Positions 22,281-35,347 of a stretch of 64,000 bases of DNA are shown here, one piece after another. Under the pieces are notes generated by a model. The model was given only the letters and a program-made list of their open reading frames with translations, made no database searches and was not told the origin of the DNA. The stretch spans positions 3,658,001 to 3,722,000 of the forward strand of contig OZ024844.1 in assembly GCA_964017145.1 (NCBI GenBank), in the 5' to 3' direction. Both the position numbers and the translations under genes were made by a program. The first letter of the stretch is position 1; each line of letters opens with the position of its first letter. The DNA is from Agrocybe praecox. Its lineage: Eukaryota > Basidiomycota > Agaricomycetes > Agaricales > Agrocybaceae.

Positions 22281-23889
22281 TAGCGCAATGCGCAGCCAGT
22301 ATAAGACTGTGCACAGCGTATAAGGTGACTTCAGTGCGTTTGTGCGCCTCTCCGGTTGCTGACGTCGTTGTTGCGGGCTGAGAAGGGTAGATGACGAGTA
22401 CGTGAGAGGGGAGGATGGTGACCTTCTCGGTTACAGTGATGGATAGAGTCTAGAATACGGTCTGTGGGAGTGGTGATACGAGTATCGATTAAAGATTACA
22501 CAAGCTGTAAACAGTGGGGTGTTAGTAGGGCAAATACAACAATGGGAGGGTTACGCACTCAGGGTTTATTGATATCCATCTCCTCCGATGATTGCTCAAC
22601 GGCAGCCAACACCCCTGGATTCACTTCCTTGTGCTCCGGCCTGGGAAGCTCTCGTGGCAAGGAACAGGGGCCGTCTGGGCCTTTGAGCCGTTTGACGTCT
22701 CTCGGTCCATCGCAGGGGGGGAGAGTTTGAGCTGCATGAGGTGGTTTTGAGCTTTGAGTGCGTCGTTGTTTGGATTGGTCCATTTTGTATTTTGCTGTCG
22801 AGTATGGTGACAGACGAAGAGTCTGTAGTGTGGACATGGCAACGTTCGACGAGGCTGGCTTGGAGGCGACCTTTCGTTACGCTACATGCATAAATATAAG
22901 CCGAGGGAGGAACATTTTCGCCTTTGAAGCGACATTCTGATAGAGCGGGAGAATTGTGAAATTATTTAGCAGTGCTGGACTGAGGAGACTAGTAGAGTTA
23001 CGTACCAACTCCCCATCCCCAGATGATGTTTCAAGTCAAGTGCATGATTATAGACCCCAGAGAGTTGTTGACAGTGTTGCTGAGGGTTGAGTTTCTAACG
23101 ATAAGAGCAAGAGAGTGAGGGGTAAGCCCAAGGTAAGCCTAGCCATTGGACTCATAGGGAGCTGAACGTGGTGGGGTTAAACAACAAGTTTGAAACGTCG
23201 ACAAGAAACTCACCGGAGCTAGTCACATGTAGATTTCCTATTTGAGATAGTTATTTCTAAGTACTATTATTGGCACCCTGCCAGGCTGCCACTGGACTGT
23301 CTTTTTGAACTAGTTGACCGTCATTTTCTGCTAAGAGAACGTCCGTTATAGTCTAATTAGGAAGTATCTTACCTTTCTAACGTCTTTTTTCGACTCATTC
23401 AAGTTGCACAATTTATTGTACCTATTATTAGCAGATATGTAATGGTTAACTTCAAATCCAACGGTATGCTTGCTCGGTGGTGTGCCAACACATAGTCAAC
23501 ATGAATTGAGCAACAGCATAAATCAACTAAAAAGATAAATTGAAAAAAGAAATGGATGGAATAAGCCACGACATCTGCACGATGGCCAGGATCCTGGCTT
23601 TTGTGTTATATTTAGAATCAATGAACACCAGACATCGAGTTCATCGGGATGAAAAGAATACCTGAATGTGACAGGGTTTGTAGTATTCACCCACCAAGCA
23701 ACTGGGAAATGAATAACAAAGTGATAGAGCATGAGCCCTTCCTGGTAGATACTAACTCAGGGAGACAATGGCAAAGAGGAGCACGATGCATCTTTGTACG
23801 TACGCAATTTACAATATAAAGATTTACCGATACCCCCCATATTTAAATCTTCTCTTCTCTGCTTCATAGCTCCTTTTTCCCAATTCTTG

Positions 23890-23963
23890 ATGCCTCCCCC
23901 AATCATCCCGCCGCCAGCCTCAACACAGCCCGCACTCATCATCGAGCTTCCCAAAGATTGCCA
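23890..23963 (+). other. Orphan first exon (ATG to GTAAGT)
   Basis: Reads MPPPIIPPPASTQPALIIELPKDC followed immediately by a consensus donor GTAAGT at 23964. It is preceded by a TATTTAAAT box about 45 bp upstream and a CT-rich leader, so it looks like a genuine promoter plus first exon. No in-frame second exon could be identified with confidence; a candidate acceptor is near 24323. The downstream GT-rich block 24000-24200 looks intronic or repetitive. Confidence 0.3.
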
Positions 23964-26154
23964 GTAAGTACATCCGTGCCTTGTTCGTTCGTTGTTCAGC
24001 GGTCCGTTTGCTGGCATTCGGATCGTTGTGTTCGTTGTGTTCGTGCGGTGTTGGTGCGTTGGTGTGTGTGTCGTTCTGTTGTGTGTGTGTGTCGTTACCG
24101 TCTGGTGTCAACGCGTCAAGCACCGGGGAGCACCGGTGTTCGGGCGGACAGAGGACAAGACATTGGGGTTTTGGTGGGTTTGGTGGAGAAAGACGAGAAA
24201 GACAAACAGAAAGAGGCACAGTCGGCTTCGTCGGCTTGTTCCTTTGGCCTGGGTCGTCACTTGTGACGATCGCTCCCCTCCCGCTTAGTCATAGGGTCCC
24301 GACTGTCTTTCCTGTCGTTCGCAGCTATACTTCTTCAGGATGGTTCTTATTTTAATTCTATACTTATCACAAACTTGTGTTCCGAACACAGGAGTTCATG
24401 ACAAAAAGCTGGCAGCATGCTAGACGTGTCATACTTCTGCGAATCATCTTTCAATCCGGTTTGATCACTTTATCACAACATGTAGCACGCGCGGTCACGG
24501 GCTTGTACTAGAAATGGTTCTCACCGGCGCTTATTTATGATGCGGCTTCTTCAACCTCGAACCAATGCTATTTTTAACCTACTGATATGAGTCTTCACCT
24601 CATGCAAGCCTGCTAGAGCTTGACAGGCTAGAACTTGATAGGTAGAATAAAAATGCGCTACTTTTCATACGCGGACTAAGGAAAACTTTCTGAAGAACGA
24701 TATTCAAAGTTGATTCAAAATGATTAGATCATCAAAATGAATTTTTCGTCATTGTTCATTTATGAGTATGTAGTATGTAATATCTTGTTCTATTTTTATT
24801 TTTATCTTCCGACCTTGGCCAAGCATATTCCGTGATTCATGGTGTCTACGCACTCTTCTCTTCCTTGCTCTGTTCCTGCGCAGAAGCAGCATCACAATTA
24901 TATTTGACAAAGCGGAATGCATTCGCCGTCAAGCGAGGTTGTTTTATGTCTGCATTAACATTCGAACATTTTCCGGTTCCTCTGGAACAGCGAAAGACTT
25001 GATTAATTGACATATTAAATGCATATCGGATCCGGTTCTTTGATACAGGTGGAGTTGGGTTTTTTATTTGCCGGTTGATCTATGGTTATTAAAAACTTTC
25101 AGAGCTATGAGCTGAGGAATCACTCCGATGCAAGGATTGTGTATACGAATGGCACTTTAGTCTAGGCGCATCGCACTGGCAGTGATTTAGTGCTCGTTAG
25201 TGGTAGTAGAGACACAGTCGAAAAGCAGTCAATGGATCTAGTTTCGTCTGGTGAATTTCTATCACTTACGTTGATTGTGCTCGAGCCTGCTAGATGTATG
25301 TCTTCATCGAGATCTAGAGTAAAGCTACCCCACGGCGGACACGAGTCTTGACAGGCTTATTGATCGAAAATGATCCGTTAAACGTACAGCGTGTTGAAAG
25401 AACCCGGTTTGATTACGATCGTATTACACTACCGCCCTCGATGTATTGCGTTACGATTTGCTGGGCCGGAAAGGAACGACTATTCGGCTCAGGGTTTGTA
25501 ACGACATTCGTTCATTCTGAGAGGCACAGCGATCCGTGGCCGAACGGACGGCCTCCTGTTACATCAGGATTTCAGGATTTCAGCGAAAGGTACGAAGGAG
25601 TATAGCCATAGACTACAAGAATTTAGGCTCGCAGTCATAGTGCTGCACTGGTTCTCCGAGCCTCGAGGTACGTATGGGGTGGCTTAGCGGGATCGGCGAT
25701 ATTTATGTCGTCCAATGACATTCACCGACTATGTCGGGCTCTGTAATTTGACTGGCTCTAGCCCCCGGTCCCTGAAATCGGCGTAGCGGAAACTGACGGA
25801 GTCTCGAGATTCAGTCATAATGTTGGGATGGCTGTGCAGCGGATTAACCTGTCCAACAACTTGAGGCGGTTTTCGTTTTCTCTCATAAGCACGCACGCAC
25901 CATTGAAAAGAGTTTCTTAAAATAAAACCATCTGATGAGTTCTGAGCTATGATGTCATTTGGTCCCTTGACTTTGACCCAAGTTTACGTCTGCTTACATA
26001 CAGCATTGGATGATTACATAGTATATTCGGTAATTTTCTGTGCGTGCCGGGTAAAAAGTCGGAGGGTGCTTCAATTTCTCATAGAACATCACGGAGGGTG
26101 CGTCACCTTGATTGCCTTGATTGCCTTGAGAAAGAGCGAGGACTTTGACTTTGA

Positions 26155-26480
26155 TTAAGGATGGACCCACTGAGGCCCGGGGGATGACGACATAAAGTAC
26201 ACGGACTGATTGTCGTCATTCGGGCTTTTGAAAACTACGTGTTGATCGTTAAAAGATGGTGTATCGGTCATGAGGTCTTTCCACAGGTTAACGTAATGAT
26301 GATCAGGGCACGGTGGTGTTTGTGGTGGTGGTGGTGGCGGCGGCGAGAACAAACTACAAAATAACTCCCTTGTGTCGAGAAATCAAGAAGCAAGGTACTT
26401 AGCGGCTTGTGGCGAAGCGAGATGAACTTGGGAAAACACAGGACCAAATACTTCCCGTCTATCTTTTCGGTTCAGCTTCC
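26155..26480 (-). other. Possible terminal exons of an unrecognised protein
   Basis: On the minus strand an exon-like piece (KLNRKDRREVFGPVFSQVH, about 26482-26400) can be joined through a 45-nt GTACCT...TAG intron to NLFSPPPPPPP followed by CPDHHYVNLWKDLMTDTPSF and an end at PGPQWVHP. The poly-Pro run is encoded by a CCA/CCG microsatellite (26322-26345). The reading is internally consistent but no family is recognised and the 5' end is not found. Confidence 0.25.
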
Positions 26481-28670
26481 AAGATATCTATCATAAGAGA
26501 ACAATGCGTGTACGAACAGAAGAAGCGGTAAGACCTCAGTAATCAAAGAGATGTCTATTGCGAAGTAAATGCGGAAGAACTTCCATTCAACCATTCACTT
26601 TTCATGGATAGGGCAGACTTTAATCCAGCCTGAGAGGCATCCGAGAAACCTGAGGCATATGTCAATTGAGCGTATACCACAATTATAATTTGGATTATGC
26701 AGTGTGGCTAGCTGAGCAAGCTACCTCAGTATTAGATTTAGATTCAAGTAGCCTGAAATCAACCGAAAACTGTTCATGATCTCCTGAAAGGACGTTTCTG
26801 ATAATCAGAACGTTCAACTTGTACCAACAGAAAAAACCTTCTTGCGGTGTAGTATTTGTTGCGCAACTTGATGTTGTGATCTATGCATCAGTGATCAGAA
26901 TATTTTTGAAGTCCCCTCAGGACATGTGCGTGGGTGAGCGAGTTGATATGTTTGAACTGTCGAAGATATATATTTAGCATCAGAACAAAAATGGCTCCGG
27001 GAATACATAGCTATTAATAGATTCTTTGTACCTTTACTTCGATCTCTGTAAAGATTTTTATGGACTGGAAACTCATTTCAGTCTGCTTCAAACATAAGTG
27101 TGTATAATGAAAAGGAATGGTTCTATCAAGGAATTTTATGGATGTATTGTGCAAGAATCTGCTTGTATCTAAACCGAAAGGACCGAAAATCTAAGAGCGA
27201 TGCATACACACCAATGCAAAGCTAAACGTGAAAATCCCTTCATTTGCAACCCCTGTGGATCAAAAGACAAATGAACAGATAATTGAATCAATTTAAAACA
27301 TGCCACGCGAAGAAGAGGGTGTAGTCAATAAGCGATGCTTTTGCGCTCAACTTTCTATGAATAAAGTCTACGAATGTAGTAAACTGTGTTTCGAATTGAC
27401 CAGGTTGTTAATCTAGTACCTGAAGATCAAACAAAGTCCCATGACCGAAGAAGGGTGAGGTGACATGAGAACAGAAGACCGAAAGCGTAAACATGACCGT
27501 AGATGACAGATAACAAACGAGATAGTATCGTAGTTCGGCGTCGGTCATTAATGCAGTAGTAAGACTTGGGGTGGTGGTGCGGTCTTTCTTTGATAATATA
27601 GCGTAGCATCAGGAATCAGTTTGTTCGTGCCATGGATATAGGTTTTCTTTGATCAGCAACAGGAAGGAACAGGAACAGTTGACATCTATAAATATTCTTG
27701 GGGTTAGACGGAGCCACTGAACGAAAGTAGTCTGGCCAGGTTTGCTGTGCATGGAGAGAAAGCTGACTCGGATCTGTATTAACATGTCGGGGTGGGAGTT
27801 ATTAACCATTCATCCCAAGGCAAAATTGATACTGATCCAGAGTCTAAAGATCAAACGCGCACAAGAAATAGAAGGTCTGGACACTTGACTAGACTAGCAT
27901 CGCTTTGAGCGACAGTACTGGATTAACCTAGGGTATTAATATTGAGTGCCAACATTAGACGACAGAGTTTCGAGTGAGGTCCCGCCTCTTCAGATTTAAA
28001 TGAAACTAATAACCGGCCTAAGATTTCAGAGTATCCCAAGATCCAACGGTAGAACAAGTAGAGAGCCAATATAGATGATGGAGGAGCTTCAGTTGAACGC
28101 AGAGCAAAGGTTAGTGCTAAGATCTGCTGACCAGAACTGTATAGCTCGTCTTGGTCGTAATTACTCCTAGGCGAAGAGTTGGGTAAAGGCGCAGTCCGCC
28201 CAGAACTAAGTGTGCATACTTCTGACTAATTCGCCGGTGCTAGAGAGATAAAACTCGTTGCTCGGGACCTCGTCGTCCGAATAATGTGTCTAAAGTTTAT
28301 AATTATTTCGGTGAAAAAAGAGGCAGTTACCTGGTAACAATTCTTCAATGAATCAAATTTGCAGCATTTTACGTCTTGAGCGGAGGGATCAAAAAGGATG
28401 GAGAGAGGAATCGTGAGTCAAAAAACATAGCACCCTTCATGTCAATGGTGTGTTCGGTTCCGGAGGGGGAGTCGGGGTGCGAAAAACGGCCGGTAAACTC
28501 CGACGACACTGCTGGAAAAAATTGTTCGACGACGACGCAGACCAGTACCGCAAGGACTACCATCGATTCTATCGACACACTCTTCATCAACTTTCAGATA
28601 AACCCCTTTTTATTTTCAAGACCGTCGACAACAGCAGTCGACACTTGGGAATAGTACATACAACTTATTC

Positions 28671-29840
28671 ATGTCAGCGTATGTCCTCCTTTTTTTCTCT
28701 TTCTTCTCTCTTCAAGAGCCTTGGCCTTGAGTTTTACCCGGTGTACTTTTCTCGGGTAGCTTACTTATCTATCTGCTTTTTCTTTGGGCTTATACAGAGA
28801 AGAACTTCAGGATGTCGCCGAAAATGAGATCGAGTCCAACTGGGACCAGGTCGTAGACAAGTGAGTGGTATCATTCTCGACACCGCTGATATGCAGGAAG
28901 CGTTTATCTGACATTGTTCTGCAGCTTCGACAACATGGAGCTTAAGGCTGAACTTCTCCGTGGTATTTACGCTTACGGGTGAGTAGGATGAGTAGGCGTG
29001 GGTTTGTACAAAGCACAGTGGAATCTGATGACGGTATCGCGGGGCAGTTTCGAACGTCCCTCTGCTATCCAACAGCGAGCCATCGTTCCCGTCGTCAAAG
29101 GACACGACGTTATCGCACAGGCCCAGTCTGGTACTGGCAAGACTGCTACTTTCTCCATCTCTATCCTCCAGCAGGTCAGTGCAGGCAAAAATTGGCGTCT
29201 TTGATGAGTCATCGATTTTAGCTGATGATGATTCTGTATAGCTGGATATGTCTGTTAAGGGTACTCAGGCACTTATTCTTGCCCCCACCCGTGAGCTCGC
29301 TCAGCAAATCCAAAAGGTCGTCATCGCTCTTGGCGACTACATGAACATTGAGTGCCACGCCTGCGTTGGTGGCACCAATGTTCGTGAGGACATGGCCAAA
29401 CTCCAGGAGGGTGTCCAGGTCGTCGTCGGTACCCCAGGACGTGTTTACGATATGATCAACCGTCGTGCGCTGAAGACCGACAACATCAAGATCTTCTGTC
29501 TCGATGAGGCCGATGAGATGTTGTCTCGTGGATTCAAGGATCAGATCTACGAAGGTATGCACGCCCTCGGGACAGATGTTTAATTTTAATCATTTGGAAC
29601 CCTTTTGCTAATCTTTATCGTCACGAAAAACAAATAGTCTTCCAACTTCTTCCCCAGGATACTCAGGTCGTCTTGCTCTCGGCTACCATGCCCGCTGACG
29701 TCCTCGAAGTCACCAAGAAATTCATGCGCGACCCCGTTCGCATTCTCGTCAAGCGTGACGAATTGACCCTTGAGGGTATCAAGCAATTCTACATCGCCGT
29801 TGAGAAGGAGGAGTGGAAGCTCGACACCTTGTGCGATCTG

Positions 29841-29879
<39 letters not shown>

Positions 29880-30455
29880 AACACCAGGCGGAAGGTCGAC
29901 TGGTTGACCGAGAAGATGCACTCTCGCGAGTTCACTGTCTCTGCTATGGTTAGTTGTTGATTTTGATTAATTCGTCTTCTCCTTTCAAGTAATTGTTTCC
30001 TGATATGTGGATTTCCGTGTAGCACGGTGACATGGAGCAGAAACAACGTGAGGTCCTCATGAAGGAGTTCCGTTCCGGATCATCTCGTGTCTTGATCACG
30101 ACCGATCTGCTTGCTCGCGGTATCGACGTCCAGCAAGTGTCGCTCGTCATCAACTACGATCTACCCACCAACAGGGAAAACTACATCCATCGTATTGGTC
30201 GTGGTGGACGTTTTGGACGCAAGGGTGTCGCCATCAACTTTGTGACCACTGAGGATGTTCGCATGCTGAGGGATATCGAACGTATGTGCCAGAGGTTGTC
30301 CTTATCGCAGGATGGTGACTAATTCCGTTCTGCAACAGAATTCTACAACACCCAGATCGATGAGATGCCTCTCAACGTCGCGTACGTGTTTTGAAATGAT
30401 TTGCATTTAGTTGACACATCAATCTAATGTGTGCCTTTACAGCGACCTCATCTAG
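28671..30455 (+). CDS. TIF1: Eukaryotic initiation factor 4A, DEAD-box RNA helicase
   Basis: Predicted 396-aa ATP-dependent RNA helicase of the eIF4F complex, which unwinds 5' UTR structure for 40S scanning. Nine exons: 28671-28678, 28798-28860, 28925-28978, 29048-29174, 29242-29554, 29638-29948, 30023-30281, 30339-30381 and 30443-30455. All canonical motifs are visible: AQSGTGKTA (motif I), PTRELA (Ia), [13 protein letters not shown] (Ib), DEADEM (II), LSATMP (III), VIFCNTRRK (IV), [10 protein letters not shown] (V) and [11 protein letters not shown] (VI), ending NVADLI. The length equals that of yeast and animal eIF4A. Only eight bases of coding sequence lie in exon 1. Codon use is more biased (many C-ending codons) than in neighbouring genes, as expected for high expression. 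The symbol follows the yeast name. Confidence 0.97.
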
Positions 30456-31533
30456 AAGCGTCGAGTTTGACGTTTCCATGACCCTTCTTTTTTCGTTTTA
30501 TGCTTTTCTTGCCGCTTCATGATTTTTCTTTTTCTAATGACCGACACCGATTTCTTTTACTTTTCTATCCTTTCTCTTCTGTACGTACACTCAAAAGGTT
30601 TCCAGACCATGCTCAGTTTCTATTTTCGCTCGTGTGATGTTTCTGCCGTAGAATGTATGTGGAGCAGTAGTGGATAGTAATGATATATGTCGGCTATGAT
30701 CAAGCTGCCTATTTTTTCTAATGCACGACAGATGTATACTCTATCTATCACAAGATGGTTTGTTGGTGAGTAAGATCAGTGATTAGATTCATATTTATTT
30801 AACCTGAGAAAAGAGGCTGTGAGATTTTAATCGGTAGGATTGCCTTGGCGAGAGGATAACCGAGTTCCGGATTGATTTTGCACTGCATCTCATTTATCCT
30901 ACGCCGTCTCGGGCTCAAATGTCACTGCTGCTCTGCTGCTGTCCGCCTCCCGACGACCCAACGCCCGTCGTCGGAGCGGGTGGGAAGTCCCCGAAACATT
31001 TCCATTTGTTTTAAAAGCAACCGTTGATTTCCTACTCGTAACACTATCCATCTCCGGCCACCACTGGGTTTCCATCGGGGATTTTCTTTTCCCCAGAACT
31101 CGCTTTTCTGGATTTCTTTTTTTCTTTCTTTCGCCATATAAACTTTTGCTCTCGTTGGGACATCCAAGACCTTTGTTGATCTTTGTCCGTTGACATCCTC
31201 CTTGAACTTGTCACTTCACCCCCAAAAATACGACACGACCCCTCGTCATAAAATTCTTGCAGTGCATTACGCTGCAGTCGGAGAAAGTCAACCTGATACT
31301 CGGTGAGTCGACCGTTGGTTTTTATAGTTATTTATTGCCATGACTGGCCCAGGGGCTTAATTACATACCATACCAAAAGCCACGCGTCTTTTGGGCCCAT
31401 GTTATTTGACAATCCGTTATAAAAAGCGGGCCATGTTTTTCTTCTCCATCCTTGTCTGTTCGTCTCGTGGCCAACCCAGCGCTCATACTTTTTTGAACCC
31501 CATACAGCATTTGTACCATCATATACAGATATC
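30456..31533. promoter_or_regulatory. 3' region of eIF4A and 5' region of the phosphatase gene
   Basis: No gene seen. A GTGAGT near 31302 and pyrimidine/AG sequence before 31534 could mark a 5' UTR intron of the downstream phosphatase. Confidence 0.35.
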
Positions 31534-32154
31534 ATGTCCTACCACCGCGGAAGCTCTGGGCATTCACAGTCCCACCACCATACGTGGGGCTTAACACCTG
31601 CCAACCCAATGGCATCGCCTCCTTCAGCGTCTCCATTCTCCCCTTCATACCATGTCCGACCCGCTAAAAACATCAGCGAGATTATTCCTCGTCTGTACAT
31701 CTCCGACCTAGCATTCGCGGAGAACCCCGCGCTGCTCGCGTCGTATAGAATCACACACATCCTCTCCACGCTCTCCGACACCATCTTCCGCCCCCCGCCT
31801 TCGCTGTTGCCCATGCAGCCTGTGCGGATGCAGGTCCGCATAGAGGATTTACCCTTTGCTGAGCTCGCGGGGCATTTACCGAGCACGACGGCATTCATTA
31901 TGGACGCGCTGAGAAATCCGGAGGCGAGGATACTCGTGCATTGCGCAGAGGGCGTTAGTAGGAGTGTAAGCGTTGTTGCTGCATATCTGATGGCGCAGTT
32001 TGGGTGGGCGCCGATAGAGGCTCTGCAGTATGTGAAGAGTAAGAGACGAGTGGCGAATCCGAATTTTGGATTCATACAGCAGCTCCATGAGTATTCACGG
32101 AACTCGTTGGGCAGAGCGATAGCTGACCCTGTGCTTCCTGCATTTTCCCCTTGA
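31534..32154 (+). CDS. Dual-specificity protein phosphatase
   Basis: Single-exon 206-aa phosphatase that removes phosphate from Tyr and Ser/Thr. The first 40 residues are low-complexity (His/Ser/Pro-rich). The catalytic domain spans about 45-195 and starts ISEIIPRLYISDLAFAENP, the usual DSP entry. The P-loop HCAEGVSRS supplies the nucleophile C137 and R143, and D105 in RIEDLPFAE is placed as the general acid. The helix after the P-loop (VSVVAAYLMAQFGW) and the AN-P-F-F/I motif (VANPNFGFIQQL) complete the family pattern. The ATG at 31534 is the first in frame. A long antisense frame (32291-31539) overlaps and is a shadow. The substrate is unknown; MAP kinases are typical. Confidence 0.92.
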   Translation: MSYHRGSSGHSQSHHHTWGLTPANPMASPPSASPFSPSYHVRPAKNISEIIPRLYISDLAFAENPALLASYRITHILSTLSDTIFRPPPSLLPMQPVRMQVRIEDLPFAELAGHLPSTTAFIMDALRNPEARILVHCAEGVSRSVSVVAAYLMAQFGWAPIEALQYVKSKRRVANPNFGFIQQLHEYSRNSLGRAIADPVLPAFSP

Positions 32155-35100
32155 TCATCCACGACGACTACTACGCTCCTTTCTTTTTTCTTCACATCCT
32201 CATTGCACACCTCATGCTTATATTTATCATCATGACTCTCCATCCGCATCCATATACCACGTTTCCCCCTCAAAATACCTGCTGCTCCCATCCCTTACAC
32301 ACATAATATGTATTTGATGTACCCCTATCCTCCGTCCTTTTCTCTATTCCTTCCTCTCCTCTCCTTTTTATGTTTGTTTTATGACGACTGGCAATCGCTC
32401 TCCTTCCTTCCTTTATTTTTTTTTTCATTTATACCACCACACGTTTCATGTTATGTCTTTCTGTATGTACGATGTACTATATTTTTTCTCTGGTTCTTTG
32501 GCTCTCTCTCCTTTTCCTTCTTTCTTCGTTCTTGGCACAGTGGTTCTCTCTCTCTCTCTCTTTGACACTCACACACACTCACACACTCACACTATGTACC
32601 GTACTGTACTTTTTATAATATGACAACAGCCGTGCAAAAGAAATCTCCTGCCTGGCAAACGAACGAACACGAATGAATAAATGACCGAATGAATGGATGG
32701 ATGAATTTAAAAAATCAAAATCAAGTCATATGTGAGTATGTTTCAGGACAACCCTGTACTTACCTTACCTTACACAGCGGTCGCACCTCAGTACGCATCG
32801 AATGCGTGAATCAAATCTGCGTGCTTTATGTGTTGTATGTGTGATGTATTGTTACATACGTACGTACGTGTGTATATGCAATGCAAGGATCATGGATGTA
32901 CGCGAGCTGCGCCTTTTTTCTTATGTTGGCGCCTGCAAGCTAATAAGTAGGCTTTCTTTCCATGGTGACAGTGACGATCTTGGAATTGGAGATTTGACTC
33001 GTCCGCGTCATTAGTTAGGGTTTAGCTAACCAAGTTGCGTGGATTGCACGCGTAGAGTAATAAGTATACATGCATGCATGCATACATAGTACATACACAA
33101 CTTGAAGATCCAGATTTCCTTTTTTCCGTTTTACATATACATTCCCAACCGCCCGCCTAGTCCTGGTCCTATTCCCCGTACTCACCGGGATTTCCAGAAA
33201 TAATGATGATCGATCCAATTTCCGAAGGTAGTAAATGAGCGTGAGCGTGTAAGTTACATACATATGGGTGGCTTCTTTCTTTCTTTAATTTAAATTGATA
33301 CAAGTTTTACTTGGTGTTCGAAATAAAGTTACAGTTACCTTAAACTTGCTGCTTATGTAGTGCCATTGAGAATTTGAGTTGGGGACTGAGGTATTTCCTT
33401 CGGCGCCTGTGAGAAATCGGAATAGGGAAATAAAAGAAGTATTGCTGAATTTAGAATATGTGAATTTAGAAAGTAGGAATGGAAATAGATCATAGACAAG
33501 TACGAGTACTTGGGTAGGCATCTACCTCATCGTGATCGGGTTTAAGCCTTTCCTTTCCTTTCCTTTCCTTTCCACTTACTTATACATACAACTAAGCTAG
33601 AAGAGAGTCGTTGAAGAACCAACCCTCCGGCAAGCAGGAAGGAAGGAAGGACGGGATTATTTAGTTTTAATTAAGGACCTATATCTCCTGGAGGCTTGCA
33701 GTGGGAATTCTGAGCGTATAGCAGGTATGTATGTATATAGCGAAAGATGCAAGATCTCAAGCGTTCGTGTCTTATCGCCTCACCCCACTGCCCACTCGCG
33801 GACAGTGCGGGCGTTTGGGAATTTGGTAGGGGGCACAGAGCGCTAAGTGTGATAAGACTTGAGTTCCATTTCAGCACTATTTGCACGACGGAATATCACA
33901 GGCCTTTCAAATTCTTTCAAAACACTGCACACGCACACGCACATCGAAAGAAAGTGTTTTGGATGAAGCACACACACACACAGGCATATATCCACGCGCA
34001 TTCCCGTGTATTGTTTATTTTACAGATGTACTCACTTCGCGTTTTGTTCGCAGCCTAGTAGTTGGTCGTGAAGGTTTGAGGTAGTGAGACGACGGTACGC
34101 GGCGCCGTGGAGGTGCGGGCGGGTCGGGGGGTGAGGGTGAGGGTGTGGGTGGTCTGGTGTTTGAAGGTACCCTATTTTAGGAGATTGTCCATTTGAGATT
34201 GTACGCATGTAACGTCTATATCTGTGAGCGGGTGAGTGAGCCGTATTTACCTTCCTTTCCTTGTTGAGCATGCGTTGTACTTTAATTTCCCAAGTTCCGA
34301 AAAAACAAACAGACGCGCGTTCTTGCTATATTTGTATGTGCAGTGTGCACGCAACACAATTACCGGTGTTTGAGAAGAATCACCTCGACATTGGGACCGC
34401 AAGATTCCTTGGGTATAAGTAAAGTATCACGGAAATGCGGAAATTGTAGTTGGAACTCGAGTTACCTTACCAAGTAAGTATACTCGTGAAAACTTCCTGA
34501 GCGCTTCGCCACAAGGGCATTCGTCGCTTACTCTTATGATTATCTAAGTTTAAATAAATCAGTTACCCCAGTACCGGAGATACAGAAATACATAGATGAT
34601 GGCGTCGAACTTACATAACTTCCCGAAAGAATTCAACTTTTGATGATGAGCTACTTGAGATGACCGGTCAAGTTGGAAAATCCATGCTTGCTTCACGTCC
34701 AACACCCAAGCGGCAGTCAACGGGGGTGGGCATCAGACCTCTTTTCATCAGTGGGTCAAAGTCGATTAAGATCCCAAGCCATCAAAGAACAGCATGGCAG
34801 GATTTATACATGTATTCCCAATAGCAATCCGTCCGTCAATCAGTCGAGAAAAACGTTTTTGTTCTCAGCTCCCGTCCAGCGCCCAAGCTACGTGACAGGG
34901 TATCATAAGTAGCACGATCGGATATAAAGAAGAGGAGCAGAGACGGAATAGATAGATGGATACATCTTATTCATCCTAGAAACTCAGCGTTCGGTCTTCG
35001 AAGCAATCATGCTCGGGCAGACAGTGGCTTTTCCAGAATTCCAGAGGATACATGCGGAACGAACGAACGAACACGTTGTGTCCTCCTTCGGGGCGCCGAA

Positions 35101-35347
35101 GGGATGACATGAAAGGAGACCGCAGTTGGAAAAGCCCAAAGAATTTCTGATGGCTGTATACCAACCCTGACGCACGGCCAGAACTCTAAAGTAGCTGTAG
35201 CAGAATTTCCACACAGTATTTTCTTTTCCATATGATTTCATGCGGAGCAAAATTGCGGGAAAGCGAGCATAAATATGGGGTTTATGGCGAGTAAGTCTAT
35301 ATTCCAGGTTGAATTTTGCGAGAAAGGTGCAGTGGTAAATCAATCAT
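32155..35347. other. Intergenic region dense in microsatellites
   Basis: About 3.2 kb without a gene. Simple repeats: CT repeat about 32545-32561, CACACT-type repeat about 32566-32593, TACG about 32858-32868, ATGC about 33068-33083, TTTCC x5 about 33547-33573, GGAA about 33638-33651 and CA about 33969-33982. A G-rich run is listed separately. Confidence 0.6.
34117..34152 (+). other. G-quadruplex-forming motif
   Basis: Six runs of three or more G on the plus strand with loops of 1-3 nt (GGGCGGGTCGGGGGG, then GAGGGTGAGGGTGTGGG). This meets the usual G4 pattern with more than four usable runs. It lies far from any called start codon, so its role is unknown. Confidence 0.6.

Larger units (their letters stand above)
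21590..28670. other. Long gene-poor region between the nuclease and eIF4A
   Basis: About 7 kb without a supportable complete gene. Sub-regions with coding-like composition are listed separately (22000-22840, 23890-23963, 26155-26480). The remaining AT-rich stretches (24350-26150 and 26500-28350) show only short frames and simple repeats. No rRNA, tRNA or intact transposase was found by eye. Confidence 0.5.

Noticed and set aside
23958..24355. Three overlapping frames rich in Val, Cys and Trp
   Set aside because: Produced by GTGTGT- and GTTCGT-type low complexity. Composition is not protein-like and all frames are open for the same reason.
28376..28670. Small plus-strand frames just before eIF4A
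   Set aside because: These lie in the probable 5' UTR and promoter of eIF4A and end at or before its ATG.
31539..32291. 250-aa minus-strand frame
   Set aside because: Overlaps the phosphatase gene in antisense. The sense frame carries the HCxxGxSRS motif and explains the openness.
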